Shown here piece by piece: positions 1 to 12,305 of a DNA stretch of 64,000 bases; position 1 is the stretch's first letter; every line of letters starts with the position of its first letter. The notes beneath the pieces are model-generated. The model was given only the letters and a program-made list of their open reading frames with translations, did no database searches and was not told the DNA's origin. Position numbers and translations under genes: made by a program. This DNA comes from Sipunculus nudus (Eukaryota; Annelida; Sipuncula; Golfingiida; Sipunculidae), in contig CM049309.1 in the NCBI GenBank assembly GCA_026874595.1, positions 40,129,079 through 40,193,078 of the forward strand, given 5' to 3'.

Positions 1-607
1 ATCATCACGATTTTATCTGGAAAAATACACTTAGTGTCCACAACTGATTAATTGGAAAACACATAATTGATTTATATAACCGTTGTATCAAGCTCTCAAA
101 TTCGGATCCTAGGCTTACATACTTATATGATATCATGAGATAACACAGTTTAACCAGTGCGAAGAGAACATTCTATCTTCATTAAATTTACCAGTCAAAC
201 CAACTGATTTATAATTAGAAAGCAAGCAAAGACAACATATTTGTCTCCCTCATTTCCCCTAATAATTCAGTTATTTTTTTTTCAGAGAACCACAAAATGC
301 CCAAGGGATATACGCCCTTCTTCTTCCTTGAAATTTAAATTCCAACCAAGGTTTAAGATTTGGACTACTCTTCACATTATATCTAAAAATGCGATCACAG
401 TTTAATGTTTGATCATTTTCACATCAACTTCAATAAGCTTACACTAGTTTAACTGGCGATCAATTAAGAAAATCAGATTTTTAGTCGATTATAGCACACG
501 TTTTTATGTTTCAACAACTGCTGATTTACAGATCATACGGCAAAAAGAACCGGTCACGTGACTATGATATTAGAAATCCAGTGGCCATTAATGTGCATCC
601 GTGCCAC
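1..607. repeat. Duplicated 3' flank of tail exon A0
   Basis: This non-coding stretch is closely similar, in the same orientation, to 19628-20214, the region downstream of gene B's stop codon. Together with the tail exon the duplicated block is 1-1069 versus 19628-20781. It is probably 3' UTR and downstream flank. No gene seen in it apart from the tail remnant on the minus strand. Confidence 0.8.
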
Positions 608-1069
608 TCAACACGTCTCCAGCGGTGGCATACAAACTTGTATTCTCAGGTTGGTATCAGCATAAAAAGACCCCACATCGGGTTGATCAACGGTTGTTTT
701 CTTGACTGGCGCATACACAGGCCCCACATTTGGTTTATCAGCAGACGTTTTATTAACTTGAGCATAAACAGGGCCCCGATCGGATTTATCAGCACACTTT
801 TTATTAACTTGAGCATACACGGGTCCCACATCGGGCTCAATTTGATTCCTGTCTGCAGCTTTTGGTTTTCTAACTTCAGTGTAGAGTGGCGCTTGTTGCC
901 TCATTTCCGTTTGATATCCTGGCATCGGCTTACCTACACATGCGCACTGCTGGGTTTCATCTGAGCCTCCGGAGCCGCCGTCATGAACTTTGTCGTACAT
1001 TACCTCCACCCGTACATCGTCAGCGCTTCTGTTTAGGGTTCTGAATGATATACTTGGCGGCTGGTAGTT
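608..1069 (-). pseudogene. Broken cytoplasmic-tail exon A0 of the receptor family
   Basis: The minus strand encodes the family tail, readable from [14 protein letters not shown] through VMYDKV and APLYTEV to repeats such as GPVYAQVNK. There are four copies of a 17-aa repeat, against five in gene B. Two lesions are visible. The 5' end of the exon, including the splice acceptor and the WKPRRK segment found in B and C, is cut off at about 1069 where unrelated sequence with a hairpin begins. Near 640-655 a deletion of a few tens of bases relative to B shifts the frame, so the conserved [12 protein letters not shown] ending is read out of frame and terminates early. No TM, stalk or ectodomain exon follows directly, and the next 600 bp resemble the upstream flank of B. 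It is therefore a remnant of a gene copy otherwise deleted. Confidence 0.85.
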
Positions 1070-1128
1070 TTAATGTTTATATCCTGGTATAATATCGTTT
1101 TATTAAATATAAACATTAAAACAACTAC
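1064..1128. repeat. Imperfect hairpin at the A0 breakpoint
   Basis: Arms 1064-1082 and 1107-1128 are inverted copies of GTAGTTTTAATGTTTATAT, with a 3-nt interruption in the right arm and a loop of about 24 nt. The hairpin sits exactly where homology to gene B's tail exon stops. It could be a short inverted insertion made during repair, or a tiny MITE remnant. Confidence 0.6.
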
Positions 1129-1422
1129 AAACCTCTTTGCCCTGTTATGTTCCAATATCGCACGTGTACCCCGACAATAGGATCAGTGTCAGTCTTTCAC
1201 ATGCTATCCCGACATGCACAAAGCATAATCTCGTAATCTCGTAAAGTCTAGGCTTTTCAAACCACGTCGTTAGCTTCATTCTTACCACATTCACCTAATG
1301 ATCGGGTGGCATCCCGTGAAACGGACTATTATAAATTTACAGTGTTGTTTATCTTCATTGTTATACTGCTCTGGCTTAGTCTGTAGGCCATAGAGCACTT
1401 TACAACGGAGGGTAACTGTACC

Positions 1423-1425
<3 letters not shown>

Positions 1426-1506
<81 letters not shown>

Positions 1507-1532
1507 TATATGTATGTATGTATGTATATGTA

Positions 1533-1568
<36 letters not shown>

Positions 1569-1569
1569 T
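1426..1569. repeat. (AT)n / (TATG)n microsatellite
   Basis: An AT dinucleotide run of about 75 bp is followed by ATATGTATGTATG-type tetranucleotide repeats. Confidence 0.95.
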
Positions 1570-1689
1570 AACTCAAATTAAATTTAAAAAATTACATAGC
1601 GCAGTTGTTAATTCATAATTCTCAAACTAAACAAAACCCTACATTTTTAGGGTAAACTTTCTTAGAACCATTATGATGCGTGAATTCGA

Positions 1690-2470
1690 TGTTCTAATTT
1701 CTGCCTTTTATTTCAGGACAACGAGTGAAACAAACAAGAGACAACTAATCGTACCAAGAGATACTTGATTCAAAAGAGTACCGGAATTATGAACGTCATT
1801 ATTTTGTGTTATGCGGGAAAAAAAGTAATATTCTTGTAAAATGTCATATTTAAGCCTTCCTCTTTATGAGAGGAGGTTTTACGAATTGATGAGATTATAT
1901 TAACATTTGGGTAAAATTATTTACGGGTTGGAATTTTGGAGGTGTCCCCGAGAATTTTTTTTTTATTCTGCCCCCGTTGGAGCTGGATCTTTAATATGGT
2001 GATTTTCAAAACTGACCTTTGCCCTGAATAAAAGTTACAGGTGATAGATTTGCACATGAGATTTTTTTAACCCGGGCATTATTTTCATGTTACATAGAGT
2101 ATTCCGTTTTATTGTTCACTGCTGATCGCTCGGCATTTGGTTTCTTTAGTTATCCATACAGTCGTTGATTTTTTTTTACACTTGATACCGCTGGTTGTTG
2201 ACCAGGGGTGGATTGATCCACATGGATATTTCCCGTTTTGCGGATGGCATAAACATAATATTTATGCCAGTGGACCGATTATGTTATAATTGGGCACCTG
2301 TTACTCAAGTTTTAGGGCCTATTTCTCACCCCAGGCCGAAAATTTACTTGATGGATCATACACTTGAGATTATAATGTATGACACAAGCTGTCAATGCCT
2401 CTTTCTTTACATTAAGCACAATTATCCAGCAGAAATATTCAGATGAGTAGAAAAGCTATCGGGCGTTGTG
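1690..2470. repeat. Block paralogous to the upstream flank of gene B
   Basis: The sequence aligns by eye with parts of 29690-29970 and 31040-31490, sharing for example GAGACAACT, the AGTGTACCGAAATTAT-like stretch and a TATTTATRCCAGTRGRCCGAT-like stretch. At 30 kb the same block is split by a molluscan-type repeat and a nested MITE, both absent here. No open coding sequence recognised. Confidence 0.65.
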
Positions 2471-3590
2471 ATAACCCCCCCCCCCCAAATAAAAAAGAAT
2501 CTGAACTCAAACGTCGATACTAGCCTTGATTTCCGAGGTTTCGCTGTTTCAAAATTGTACCATTGGAGGGGGTACGGACGTTTTATGTCCGCAGGACGGT
2601 AATTTATGAAATCATAATTTGGAGAAAGAAATATCAGAATCATCGAACCTTAGATGAGCATGCATTCTTCTGTAGTTACATGGATTTTAAAATATACAGA
2701 GAATTCTCTGTTGTGTTTGGAATGTACAAGATACATTTCTGTAAGAATCAGAGAATGACTGAAACATTATTTAATATATAAGGAATCTAGTAGATCATTA
2801 GTGTGCACAGGTTACAGCATATAGTTGCACGTGACGTTTGCGTTTAACTGGTCAAACAATACAAGTGTTATTTCCTTTCCTGGTCACATAAAGAAAAATA
2901 TATAGAAAACACGATTTTTCCTATTAACTGTGGAACAACACATATCACAAAAATATTACTTGTTACATCACTATAAAGTAACATTTTATAAAAAGTATTT
3001 GTGTGTTTTTCCGTATTGAAAGTGTGAGCGTGACGGTTTTTGTTCTCGTCACGTGTAGTCCGCTGTTGTCAGGCAGCTGTTTGTATACTTTATTAACAGT
3101 ACAGTATCAACCCAGCACGGCCAGAGTATTAAATCCCTTTAAACAACTGGGTTGTCCATGGGCCATGGCGCTCTAAATGAATCTAAAGAATAGTTAATTA
3201 AGGCCGTAACTCATACTTGTATGTCATAAATGGCCTCAACTCTGAGTTCATTAGAGCATGTCTCTATATTTATAAGTTAAAAATATCCTACTGCCAATGG
3301 CTACACAATTATGTGCCTTGCTAAAATATAGCAAAATAAGTGGCCCAACCTGTTGATAAGATACACGGGTCATTTGACAATGCATCATATAGGCAAAAAC
3401 AGAATTCAAACATTGCGATGAAGGAAGAATTAGAAAGGCAGTTTAAATACGGTGCTCAAAGCCCTAGGAATTTATGTAGTATTTGGTAGAATACAAAAAT
3501 TATCAAACTTTGTGAAATTTGTTTTTAAAAGAATTCAACTCGAAAGGATTTTGATAACGTATGAACAGTGGCTTTCCCTCAATGACCCAG
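2471..3590. other. Non-coding, no recognised gene
   Basis: AT-rich sequence with no family exon or convincing ORF. A short stretch near 3037-3060 (TTTGTTCTCGTCACGT) recurs at 54100-54115, so this too may be a flank of a lost receptor copy. Confidence 0.5.
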
Positions 3591-4880
3591 AAAATATAGA
3601 TCACAGTGACCTACTTTTAATTTTTAGCATGTGAAGTGTTAACTTCCTGGGCCTTGCGGGCTCAGTAACTTGAAGTATGGAGTCATTTTATGCTTTCTAG
3701 AGGACCTATTAGGACGTGTGAGCATGTGAAGTTCAACAACCTTGGTCTTACATTTACAATCTATACCTTGTTAATCAAAGGATATGGCAGTTTTTAGTTC
3801 CAAAAGTCATTATTTCATATAGATCACACTAGCCTATTTTCTTTTTTCGCAAAAGACGGCCAATCAGGACCAGAATATTCCAGAATATATCCAGAATATT
3901 TCGTTTACGATTTGTGCCCGGTTAACAGACTGACGGGTGGCATATGAGGTTTCTGCAGCGTACCTCAGCAAATATAGGTCAAAGTGACCTAGATATTGTT
4001 TTTTCCACAAAGAATCTCTCAGAACCTTTCAACAGGTGAAGTTGGAACTTCCTGGGTTTGTGGTCACGATTTATGTCCTGTGAATGATAGACAATGGCTT
4101 TCGTTGTTTTGTCACAGTGACCTATATTTTTCTTTCGACAGAAAAGTTAACATGTGAGATTTTTTATGAATTAATGATCAATAAGTGTTCCAGATTTCGA
4201 AAACTGGATAAAACCCAACATGAAAAACTAATATCATTGTGGTCTAAAAAATTGAGGAAAATATACTCGAAAAACAGGAAATACACAGGTGGCGCCAAAA
4301 GTCTTTAGCAGCTGATAAATTAATAAATTAACTAAGTGATGTGTAATAAACGTACAAGGTTTCAAAAACAGGCTGAAAAAAACGTTGAATAAACGGTGAG
4401 AATTTTTTAAGGATCTCCCTGAATATTATAAGATTCAAGGTGCAACGGCTAAGATTTCTGCCCTGTCAAGGGGCGAAGGAAAATCGGACGAGTGATCGCT
4501 ATAGATAAGCTTAAACAGAGACGTGGCAGGGGGCGAAAACAGTCTTCTTTTAGCATCATCAAGATCGATTAGCACTCCAAATTTCATTAACATCCGTTTA
4601 GGCGTTCCTGAGCAATATAACCTTTTTCGTGTAGTTTTACTCAGAAGAGTCTTTACAAGTAAGGTGCTGGAAGCTGAGGTTTCGTCCTGTAACAGTAACC
4701 TAATTCCAAGGTTTTCCTAAAAACATTTATCTGACCCCATTGGATATTACGTTCGAAATTCCTAGGCCAAACAGTTCCAATTTCTGCCCTGACAATAGCC
4801 GTTGAAGGCATTGCTCCGTAACATGGAAAATATAGGTCATTGAGACCTTTTTTTCGGTTTCTAAACAGAACCTACCTTTT
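3590..4880. repeat. Degenerate tandem repeat with palindromic AGGTCA/TGACCT cores
   Basis: Several related segments carry a core of the type ATAGGTCANNNTGACCTA at about 3596-3612, 3820-3836, 3971-3991, 4111-4127 and 4830-4848. They are interleaved with recurring phrases such as GTGAAGT...AACTTCCTGGG. The copy at 3976-3990 is exactly AGGTCAAAGTGACCT. Spacing is irregular (about 120-250 bp, then a longer gap) and copies are diverged. No reading frame is preserved. Confidence 0.6.
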
Positions 4881-7800
4881 GTGTTGCTGATGTACAGGTG
4901 GGGTACATTTTAATCGATTTCACTCTATATATATAATATGACGTGCAACACTCTGCGTCAGGCTCTCGGGAAACCAACTGAACTTTACGAGTCCAAAGCA
5001 AAAATATTGGCACGGATAAATTTGAGGTTGATTCATATCGCTTTTTACTCCTTTAATTACATTCATATTCAATTCAATATGTTACCATCTATTGTTTTTT
5101 TTCCGTATTTACGCCTTTTCCCTTATATGGCTCAATTTTTAGACCTGACCTTTTGGCACAATATAAGTCGTATAAAACGATGCCAATTGTGTCCCAAGGA
5201 CAGTCATTTGACATTTTTATACATAACGTGACAACAACGGAACTAAAATTGAAATCCGAGCATTTAATATAGGAATGCAGAGGTATTAGAAAAATGAACG
5301 TTATATTTACAGACATTACTAAGTAAAGTTTTCGTGTAATAAAAGTTACACAACTTACAGAATTAACGAAACAACGTTACCAGGAAGACCATAATCCAAC
5401 ATACAATATAAATTAATCCACAAATATAACCATATAACTGGAAATACTGTTTGACCTTCCACGTGATTCGTTTCCTTTTTATATTGATCATATGACAGTA
5501 TAAGCTATGCCATTCCTTTGAATAGTATATAAGATGAATTTTGACTACTTGTTTCCCTGTAATGACCGGTGCGGCTGAATTCGTCCTTCGGCCGCATGTA
5601 ATTTCTCTGCCACTTTATAACATGTAGGATTCATTTTAAGTTTCTCATTCAAGTTGTTTCGTTTTCAATGTATGGCCTATGGCGGTAATTATAGTGATAG
5701 GCAAGGTGGATGAGACATACTACATATACATAATACATGTCAAAACAATGAAACTTTGATTTAATTGAACAGCTTCGCCCCCTTTTTTATTTAATGTGAT
5801 GATAATACGTAAATAACAATTTATCAGCAAACAGTGGTTTTTCCAAAAGTTTGCATCCAACAGTCATTTCGTGAAATATCGGTTTCATTATGAACCAGGG
5901 AGGTTATGTGCTGTAACAAGAGAGACAAGATCTATATATTTTTTAGTTTCGTTGACCTTTAGTTATGCTCGGCTATAGTCATCGCATTCTGACCTTTCGT
6001 TAACAGGGATCAAATCCTTACCAATGGACTTCTTACTTAAAATACAGTAAAAATGTCCTTAAAAACCTGAAAATTGGTCACTCTGGGTTATGGGGCCTGT
6101 TCGTGCACCCCCAGAATAATTCAAAATTTAATACAAAAGCTTGTGTATTTCAAAATTATGAATGCCATGATTCCTGCTTTGCATATTGATCATGTAAATT
6201 TCCTTAGCTGTCAAAGACTGAATTTGCTATCTGTATTTCGTCTACATTTTAACCATTTTTATCTGTATATGCATTTCTCAATTGACCGTTATCGCATCAG
6301 TGTCTCCACAGTAGGTTCTTCTAGTCTCATGATACGTTGCATGTTTATTGATTATGACAAGTTCTATCACCCCTGAAGACGGGTATGGTGCCTGTATGTT
6401 TTCCTATTTTTACACATTATTCCTCTATTTTTGAGACTGACAAATTACATCAATGGTACCATTTTATAGACTGTGTTTTGACTAACAATCCTGAAACTTG
6501 ACCTTATCACGACCGGTTTTGTCAGTCCCAGAAGAATGTATTGCGTCACCTGTATTTTAAAGCCACAATCAGTTGAATATACTTCGTCTTTAATATTTCT
6601 AAGATACAATAACTATGTAAGTATTGCGTAATAATTGATTAAAATTGACATTCGTGTCCACCAACCTTTCGAAAGGATTTGATAATCGGTTACCTTGGCC
6701 TTAATTGTATTCTGCTATTGTAAAACCGTGTAGATCAGTCATGATAAGATACAGTCTCAACATGTGTAACCCATCATTTTAAGAAGAACCCTGTTGACCT
6801 GGTGTCAGAAGAACAAAGTTCACGATTACATCTTCAGTCAATCTCACTTTGGTTTTCAGGTATTCCTTTTAGGAATATTAGCCTAAGATATCATACTAGT
6901 CAACTGAGCGTCATTAGCGTCAGACAAATCAAACTGATTTCACAATGGAGCTAATTTTCTTACTGTATTAACAAATACAGTTTCAGCAAGGTGGGAACCT
7001 CACAGTTCACGACTGGACCGGCCCTTTGAATAGATGTATGTGAGACCACATATCATTAACACTTACAATAAAGCTTTCTCAGATTTTTCCGTTTCAACAA
7101 AAAAAAATAAATATTGTCTACTTTCGAGCTCCTTTTTGCCAGAGTTTTATACCAGAAATTATATAATATCTTCTTAAAGGACTTAAAATTTAAGTTAAAA
7201 TTAACACACTGGTTTCAAATGCCTCTTAAAGGTACTGTTTTTAGGTGGTTTTGCACACGAACCCGAATGACCTATGTCTCCAAACTATAAGGGATCCAGT
7301 GACTTTGCAGCTGGCCACTTACGATGTTTAAAACGATAACACAGGCATGGCGTATCTAAAGAGCCTTCACCTTGTTAAATTGATGTACCAGGACACGTTT
7401 AAGCAGTATAAACAGGACTTGCATTGTAATCTTTAGGAGTTTAATTCAGAACAGCATAAAAAAGACCTCATCGGTTTTGTTAGTACATATCTATATACTT
7501 TAATTCCTATATAAACACAGCCGTTTGCTCTCAAGGTACTCTTGTAATGTAGAGTCCTTTTGCGGATATGGATTACTTTATATACTCATGATGTATCCTA
7601 GTAAGAACCTTCCATTGGTAAAATAATATGTTCCCCAGCAAATTTTACGTCTCTTATTCAAGGCACTCCTTGGCGTTCCAGAATTTCAAGCCTCTTACAG
7701 CTGCGCCGACTGCGTCCAAATTACGATATTGACGTATATTTATTTTGCCTGGTTATAATCAGGTCTGTTCAATAAAACACATGGTAGTTCTTTAACCACT

Positions 7801-8070
7801 AGGCAGGAATAGTATCATCTGAAAAAAAAAACAAAAAACAGGAACCCAGGGAATTTTACATTAAAGCAAACGTATGTTTAACTTTATGAGTGTTGATATA
7901 AACATAATTGAGGAAAAGTTACCGGCTGATAAAAATCTCAATTTGTTTAATTTTGTTTTCTTATTCCGGTATTAAAAACGTGTAAAAGGAAATTAAAAAA
8001 CCCATCGGCCTATCCGTTTACTCAGTGTAATTGTTTTTTGTTGTTTTTTTTTTTTGTGTGTGTCTACTGA
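4881..8070. other. Non-coding, no recognised gene
   Basis: About 3.2 kb of AT-rich DNA with only short chance ORFs (100 aa or less) lacking any recognisable domain. It separates the A0 tail region from the A1 transmembrane remnant. No RNA gene seen. Confidence 0.5.
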
Positions 8071-8075
8071 TCATG

Positions 8076-8162
8076 TGTGGTACAGTGGAGGGGGAACTAC
8101 ATCAGCTGCAGATATCATCAATATAACAAACACTGACAACAGGCCAAACCCAGTCACCAGTC
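8076..8162 (-). pseudogene. Transmembrane exon remnant of receptor copy A1
   Basis: Read on the minus strand from an AG acceptor before 8162, it gives GLVTGFGLLSVFVILMISAA, matching [21 protein letters not shown] of gene C. The distal half reads DVVPPPLYHT, which adds a charge and prolines to the membrane segment. The GTCAGT donor conserved in B and C is lost, the sequence reading CACACATGATCAGT. Probably non-functional. Confidence 0.75.
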
Positions 8163-9050
8163 CTTATATTATTATAATTATGATTATGATTAATACCATT
8201 AATATAATTTTTTTTATTTATTCATTTATTTTAAAATTTTTAATCACTTAAGACTTTTAAAACGCCAACACGTCGCTTCCGTTTTAGACCAATTATTCTG
8301 ATGATATCAGAACATGACATTTTACAAAATTAATAATTGTATTTGCAAATTATACATAAAGACTCCAGTCTGACCCGATGAAACCTTATTTTCCTCCGCT
8401 TAAACGTTCCTATCAAACGTGTCTCTGTAAGTATCAAGATGGACATGAGAGTACATACCTTTTTCTCTTTCTGGGTAGTCTTCAGGCAAATGCAGTCCCT
8501 TTTACTTCTTGATCTTCTTGGTCACACAGAGTGATTCAGGATTCCCGAGGGAGTTTCTGAATGATGTTAAATTACCCTTGGGACAGGATCATTTTCCTTC
8601 CAGATGTTCGACACCTGGAAGTATAATACTCGCGCAGAAAATGTGTTACCGCTGTACATACATGGTTACACGTAAAGAGGCACAAGGAAACTCACAGGGT
8701 GACCGATGTTATAATAGGACAATATATTTATATATTGAATATTAAGTGAAGTTAAGAACAGACCGCCTCCGATTTTCTGTCAATTCGATATGTATACTTT
8801 TCAATATGCAAGAATCGGGTTCCTCCTTGTTACCTTTGTTATCACTATTATTGTTGCTTTAAATTCACCAACTTACCATACAGGAAATAGCAGCAATCAG
8901 CAACTAAAAGCGTGATCACAAACAACTCACTAGGGAATTAGTAAAAATCTGTGAGAAGTATTGTTTAAATATCATGCTTTTGAAGAATAAACCGTGTGTT
9001 GAAATTGCAAAATATGAAGGCATGCACGTTCCAGGATGTGTTCAGGCAAA

Positions 9051-9052
<2 letters not shown>

Positions 9053-9121
<69 letters not shown>
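9053..9121. repeat. (AT)n microsatellite
   Basis: Uninterrupted AT dinucleotide run of about 68 bp. Confidence 0.95.
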
Positions 9122-9125
<4 letters not shown>

Positions 9126-9239
9126 ATGAAAATGTTATATGAAAAATATCTGTGAAAGAAAATACATGGATATAGTTTTATGCATATCATATGAATGAAA
9201 TATAACATTAATAATTAATTCTTTGTGAATGGGTTAATG

Positions 9240-9900
9240 GCTGTTGTTTTTCATAGGCCGACCTGTAATCACCAACACATGTATAATATGTATCTTAGTA
9301 TATATAAAGGGCAAAGAAAAGGGTTTACATAATAATATTCTATAAATCATAGAATAACTTAAGGCCGACCTGTATATCATGTTGTTAAACATGATATTAA
9401 TAAATCATTATATTTAAATTGATTTTTTATGTATTTATGTGCAGAGAGAAACGTTTAACCTTAGACTGTTGAATTCTTATTTTTGTCTTCGTAGCGGCGG
9501 TCCCAGTTTACATAATTATATTCTATAAAACAAAGGATCACTGTAGGCCGACCTGTACATCATGTCATTGAACATGATATTAATGAATCGTTATATTTAA
9601 ATTGATTCTTTATGATTTTATGTGCAGAGAGAAAAGTTTGACCTGGGACTGTTGAAATTGTTGTTGTATCTTTGTGGTGGTGGATCTCGGTTGTTGTCTT
9701 CGTTTGCCGACCTGTAAATACAAATTCATGCGTGTATAATATGTATCTGAACACCTATAAACGGCAAATAATGGGTTTTCATAATTTGATTCTATAAAAC
9801 AGAGAATAATGTAGGCCGACCTGTTTATTACTGTCACCAAGGTCGGGGATGATACATCATGCAGTGACACACGACGCTGCACATGCAGTCATCTCCAGTC
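9240..9900 (-). repeat. Decayed stalk-exon repeat units of copy A1
   Basis: Three tandem units homologous to the stalk array of gene B. The unit nearest the ectodomain contains a 69-nt exon (9643-9711) with an intact acceptor (TTTACAG) and a GT donor (CCCAG|GTCAAA), reading [20 protein letters not shown] in phase 1. The middle unit (about 9450-9520) keeps only the 3' half of the exon and its donor. The outer unit (about 9240-9290) keeps only the acceptor half. Each unit also holds a second acceptor-like phrase (GGCCGACCTGT) near 9370, 9548 and 9813. Confidence 0.75.
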
Positions 9901-9989
9901 ACATAAACTCACATTATTCGTAGATTTCAGGTTCATTGTTGAATGCCCGGTCTGACCTTAACTATTCCATATCTCCGGTTAAGAGCCGT

Positions 9990-10420
9990 CCGGGAGCCAA
10001 GTAAGTAAGTCAGTAAGTAAATTTTATTTAAAGTCGGATACATTCAGGTCAACAAGGGAGCTTGGAAGAGCTCTTAAAGCGACTACAAATATTTGCATAT
10101 CATGGCAATACAATAGCAAGTTATAAATCATGCACAATACAAACAGTAAAATATTAAGAAGCACATTAAAAACAAGCACAATAATGAGTTTTTAGCATCA
10201 CTCAAAGCGTATACAGTAGTCATGTATAATTCAGAATAATATAATTATTCCAAGTGAAAATTATAAAAATGACAAATAGTGTATATAGTTTGGCTATATG
10301 AGCTAAACAAAGGCTGTAAACATATAAGTATGCTACAACAGAGCAAATATTAAAGGAAATAAATTCCAGCTCTGAGTCAGATCCAGGTCAAGGAATTCGG
10401 TAAAACGGTGATATAGATGG
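9990..10420 (-). mobile_element. 3' end of a non-LTR retrotransposon-like repeat
   Basis: Read on the minus strand, the sequence ends with ...GACCTGAATGTATCCGACTT, then AAATAAAATTTACTTACTGA and CTTA-type short repeats, as many LINE/SINE 3' ends do. A second copy lies at about 22985-23275 in the same orientation, next to the same stalk array, so the insertion preceded the duplication that made A1 and B. Only the 3' part is present; no RT reading frame. Confidence 0.5.
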
Positions 10421-10691
10421 TGGCGGAGATACTCCCTTGAGGACAATACTAATAGCTTATATGATTTGTGTTTGAGCGGGGAACCACTGGACCTTCACAA
10501 AAGTTGCAATGCTATGGTAGCCTTCCCCGAACTGCAACCTTCACCTCTTATATGAATCAGGGGTTACCAAGTAACCTACACATATAAGTTCACATTACAT
10601 GTACATCTATTTAATTAATACGGAGTTGGGTTTTACATACACAGAAGTTACAAGAGCAGAACACTTATAATCTCCTAAGAAAACGTTTTTT

Positions 10692-10695
<4 letters not shown>

Positions 10696-10747
<52 letters not shown>
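10696..10747. repeat. (AT)n microsatellite
   Basis: AT dinucleotide run immediately downstream of the A1 ectodomain remnant. Confidence 0.95.
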
Positions 10748-10749
<2 letters not shown>

Positions 10750-10911
10750 CGAGGTGGTCGCTAAACCGATACGGTCTTTAGGCTAGGTTTACTGTAATAT
10801 TATTTCAGTATAAATATATATGTGTGTGTGTGTGTGTGTGTGTAAAACAGATTTGTACATAATAATGAAGCGAATAGTGGCATAACTGCACAGGAATTTG
10901 TTGATGGAAAC

Positions 10912-11455
10912 CTATTTGTGTAAATTGCCAGGAAACCATCGTAGTCTCTCTTTGTCTGTTGATACTCTAACAAAGAATACCCAGACAATGTTCTCTCTAT
11001 TGGTAGCCTGTCATCATTGTTACACAGTTCGGTGTTCCCAATTGTAACAGTATACGAGCAGTCCAGAACTGTCAGTTTCATTTTCACTCCAACTGACAGC
11101 ATGAAATGAACTGAACAATCTTTTTTCATTTTTCGCCTCAGGGTATTTCTCATTGGCTATAACCCCATAGATACGCTGAACGTCAGCTTTATTTATATGA
11201 ATGATGCAGCCTCTGTGAAGCTGAACTTTTGGAAGGCAGTTTAAGTTTATCTCTGTTTTTGAAACGTCAGGTACTTTATCGCAATTGCTCTTCAATGTGC
11301 AGGCTGTTTTGAACAGGCAAACGGCGTTTAGCAGGCCGAGGCGGTATTTGTGACACTCTTCAATTCCACGTGGCCGCTTGTCGTGATGACAACCACCTGT
11401 TCCTCTCGGCATGATATTTCTACTTCTTTGTTTCCAGTCAGTTGTATTTTAGTTG
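10912..11455 (-). pseudogene. Ectodomain exon of receptor copy A1, frameshifted
   Basis: The minus strand begins after an AG acceptor (11457-11456) with TKIQLTGNKEVEISC, aligning with VQVRLTGKGEPISC of gene C. All ten family cysteines can be found, but in three different reading segments. The frame moves near 11345-11375 (between VVVITTSGHV and EECHKYRLGL) and again near 11125-11140 in a run of six A (between YPEAKNEK and DCSVHF). The final part reads MKLTVLDCSYTV ... DYDGFLAIY. The donor region is TAG|GTTTCC, one base out of the family's phase 1. The homopolymer shift could be an assembly error, but the first shift, the altered donor and the damaged TM exon argue for a true pseudogene. Confidence 0.85.
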
Positions 11456-11849
11456 CTGATGAGCAGTGTAAAAATGAAACATAATCTCTAATTATATTTT
11501 ACACATATATATGAACACTTGAGCTGTTCTTTAAAGGAGTTTCAAAACAATTTTGAAAAAAGAAAAACATTAACACCAGGATGTTGAAAGTTGATTGTTA
11601 CTAGATAATTAAGGTACCGGTCTGGACCCAAAAAATATATCCACGTGTGTTGTGGGATTTCTAGGGAGCAGGAATACCGGATTCATTTAATTTTTCTAAC
11701 TTATGTTTACTTTATATCAAACAAACCATATATAAGAAAAAGATATATATTTAAGAACACTACCTTAGTACTACCAAAGTCTCTTAAAACAAACAAACAA
11801 ACACACACATATTTATATATATGAAATTCATGTATAAGATGTAAATGTA

Positions 11850-11854
<5 letters not shown>

Positions 11855-11889
<35 letters not shown>
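11855..11889. repeat. (AT)n microsatellite
   Basis: AT run abutting the left end of the MITE at 11894. Confidence 0.9.
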
Positions 11890-11893
<4 letters not shown>

Positions 11894-12083
11894 CAGTGAA
11901 ACCTCGTTGTGTCAAAGTCGAAGAGACCTTCAGAAAACTTCGACAGATTCGAGGTTCGACAAAAGTGGGTTTTATTTGGTCATAGGCCTAATTTAACAAG
12001 AGTTGTCCGGAAAATCGAGTCTGTAACTTCGACATAAGTGGGATATTCGACTTAAGCGGGTTCGACACAACAAGGTTTCACTA
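11894..12083. mobile_element. pogo/mariner-type MITE (190 bp)
   Basis: Terminal inverted repeats begin CAGTGAAACCTCGTTGTGTC on the left; the right end is the inverse of TAGTGAAACCTTGTTGTGTC, and both ends are flanked by TA. CAGTGAAACC termini with TA target sites are typical of pogo-like Tc1/mariner derivatives. The interior, rich in TTCGAC/GTCGAA phrases, has no transposase. Confidence 0.8.
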
Positions 12084-12208
12084 TATATATGAAAGTACCG
12101 TGTCGATAAACTTTCCTTTCATGAAAACATGAGTCACCCTTCCTTGTCCATCAACCTCAGAACTAATCGGCTTATATTCCCACACAAATGTGTGTAAACG
12201 TATGTGTG

Positions 12209-12210
<2 letters not shown>

Positions 12211-12248
<38 letters not shown>
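12211..12248. repeat. (AT)n microsatellite
   Basis: AT dinucleotide run. Confidence 0.9.
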
Positions 12249-12251
<3 letters not shown>

Positions 12252-12305
12252 GTGAAAATATGTAAATATAACAGTATCTTAATAAACATGTACAACTCTA
12301 CTCAC

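Noticed and set aside
1291-1503. YIYIYI-type ORFs at AT microsatellites (also 8972, 17752, 19117, 21371, 24262)
   Set aside because: Low-complexity translation of (AT)n repeats.
11020-11412. 130-aa ORF as a separate small gene
   Set aside because: It is the middle segment of the frameshifted A1 ectodomain exon.
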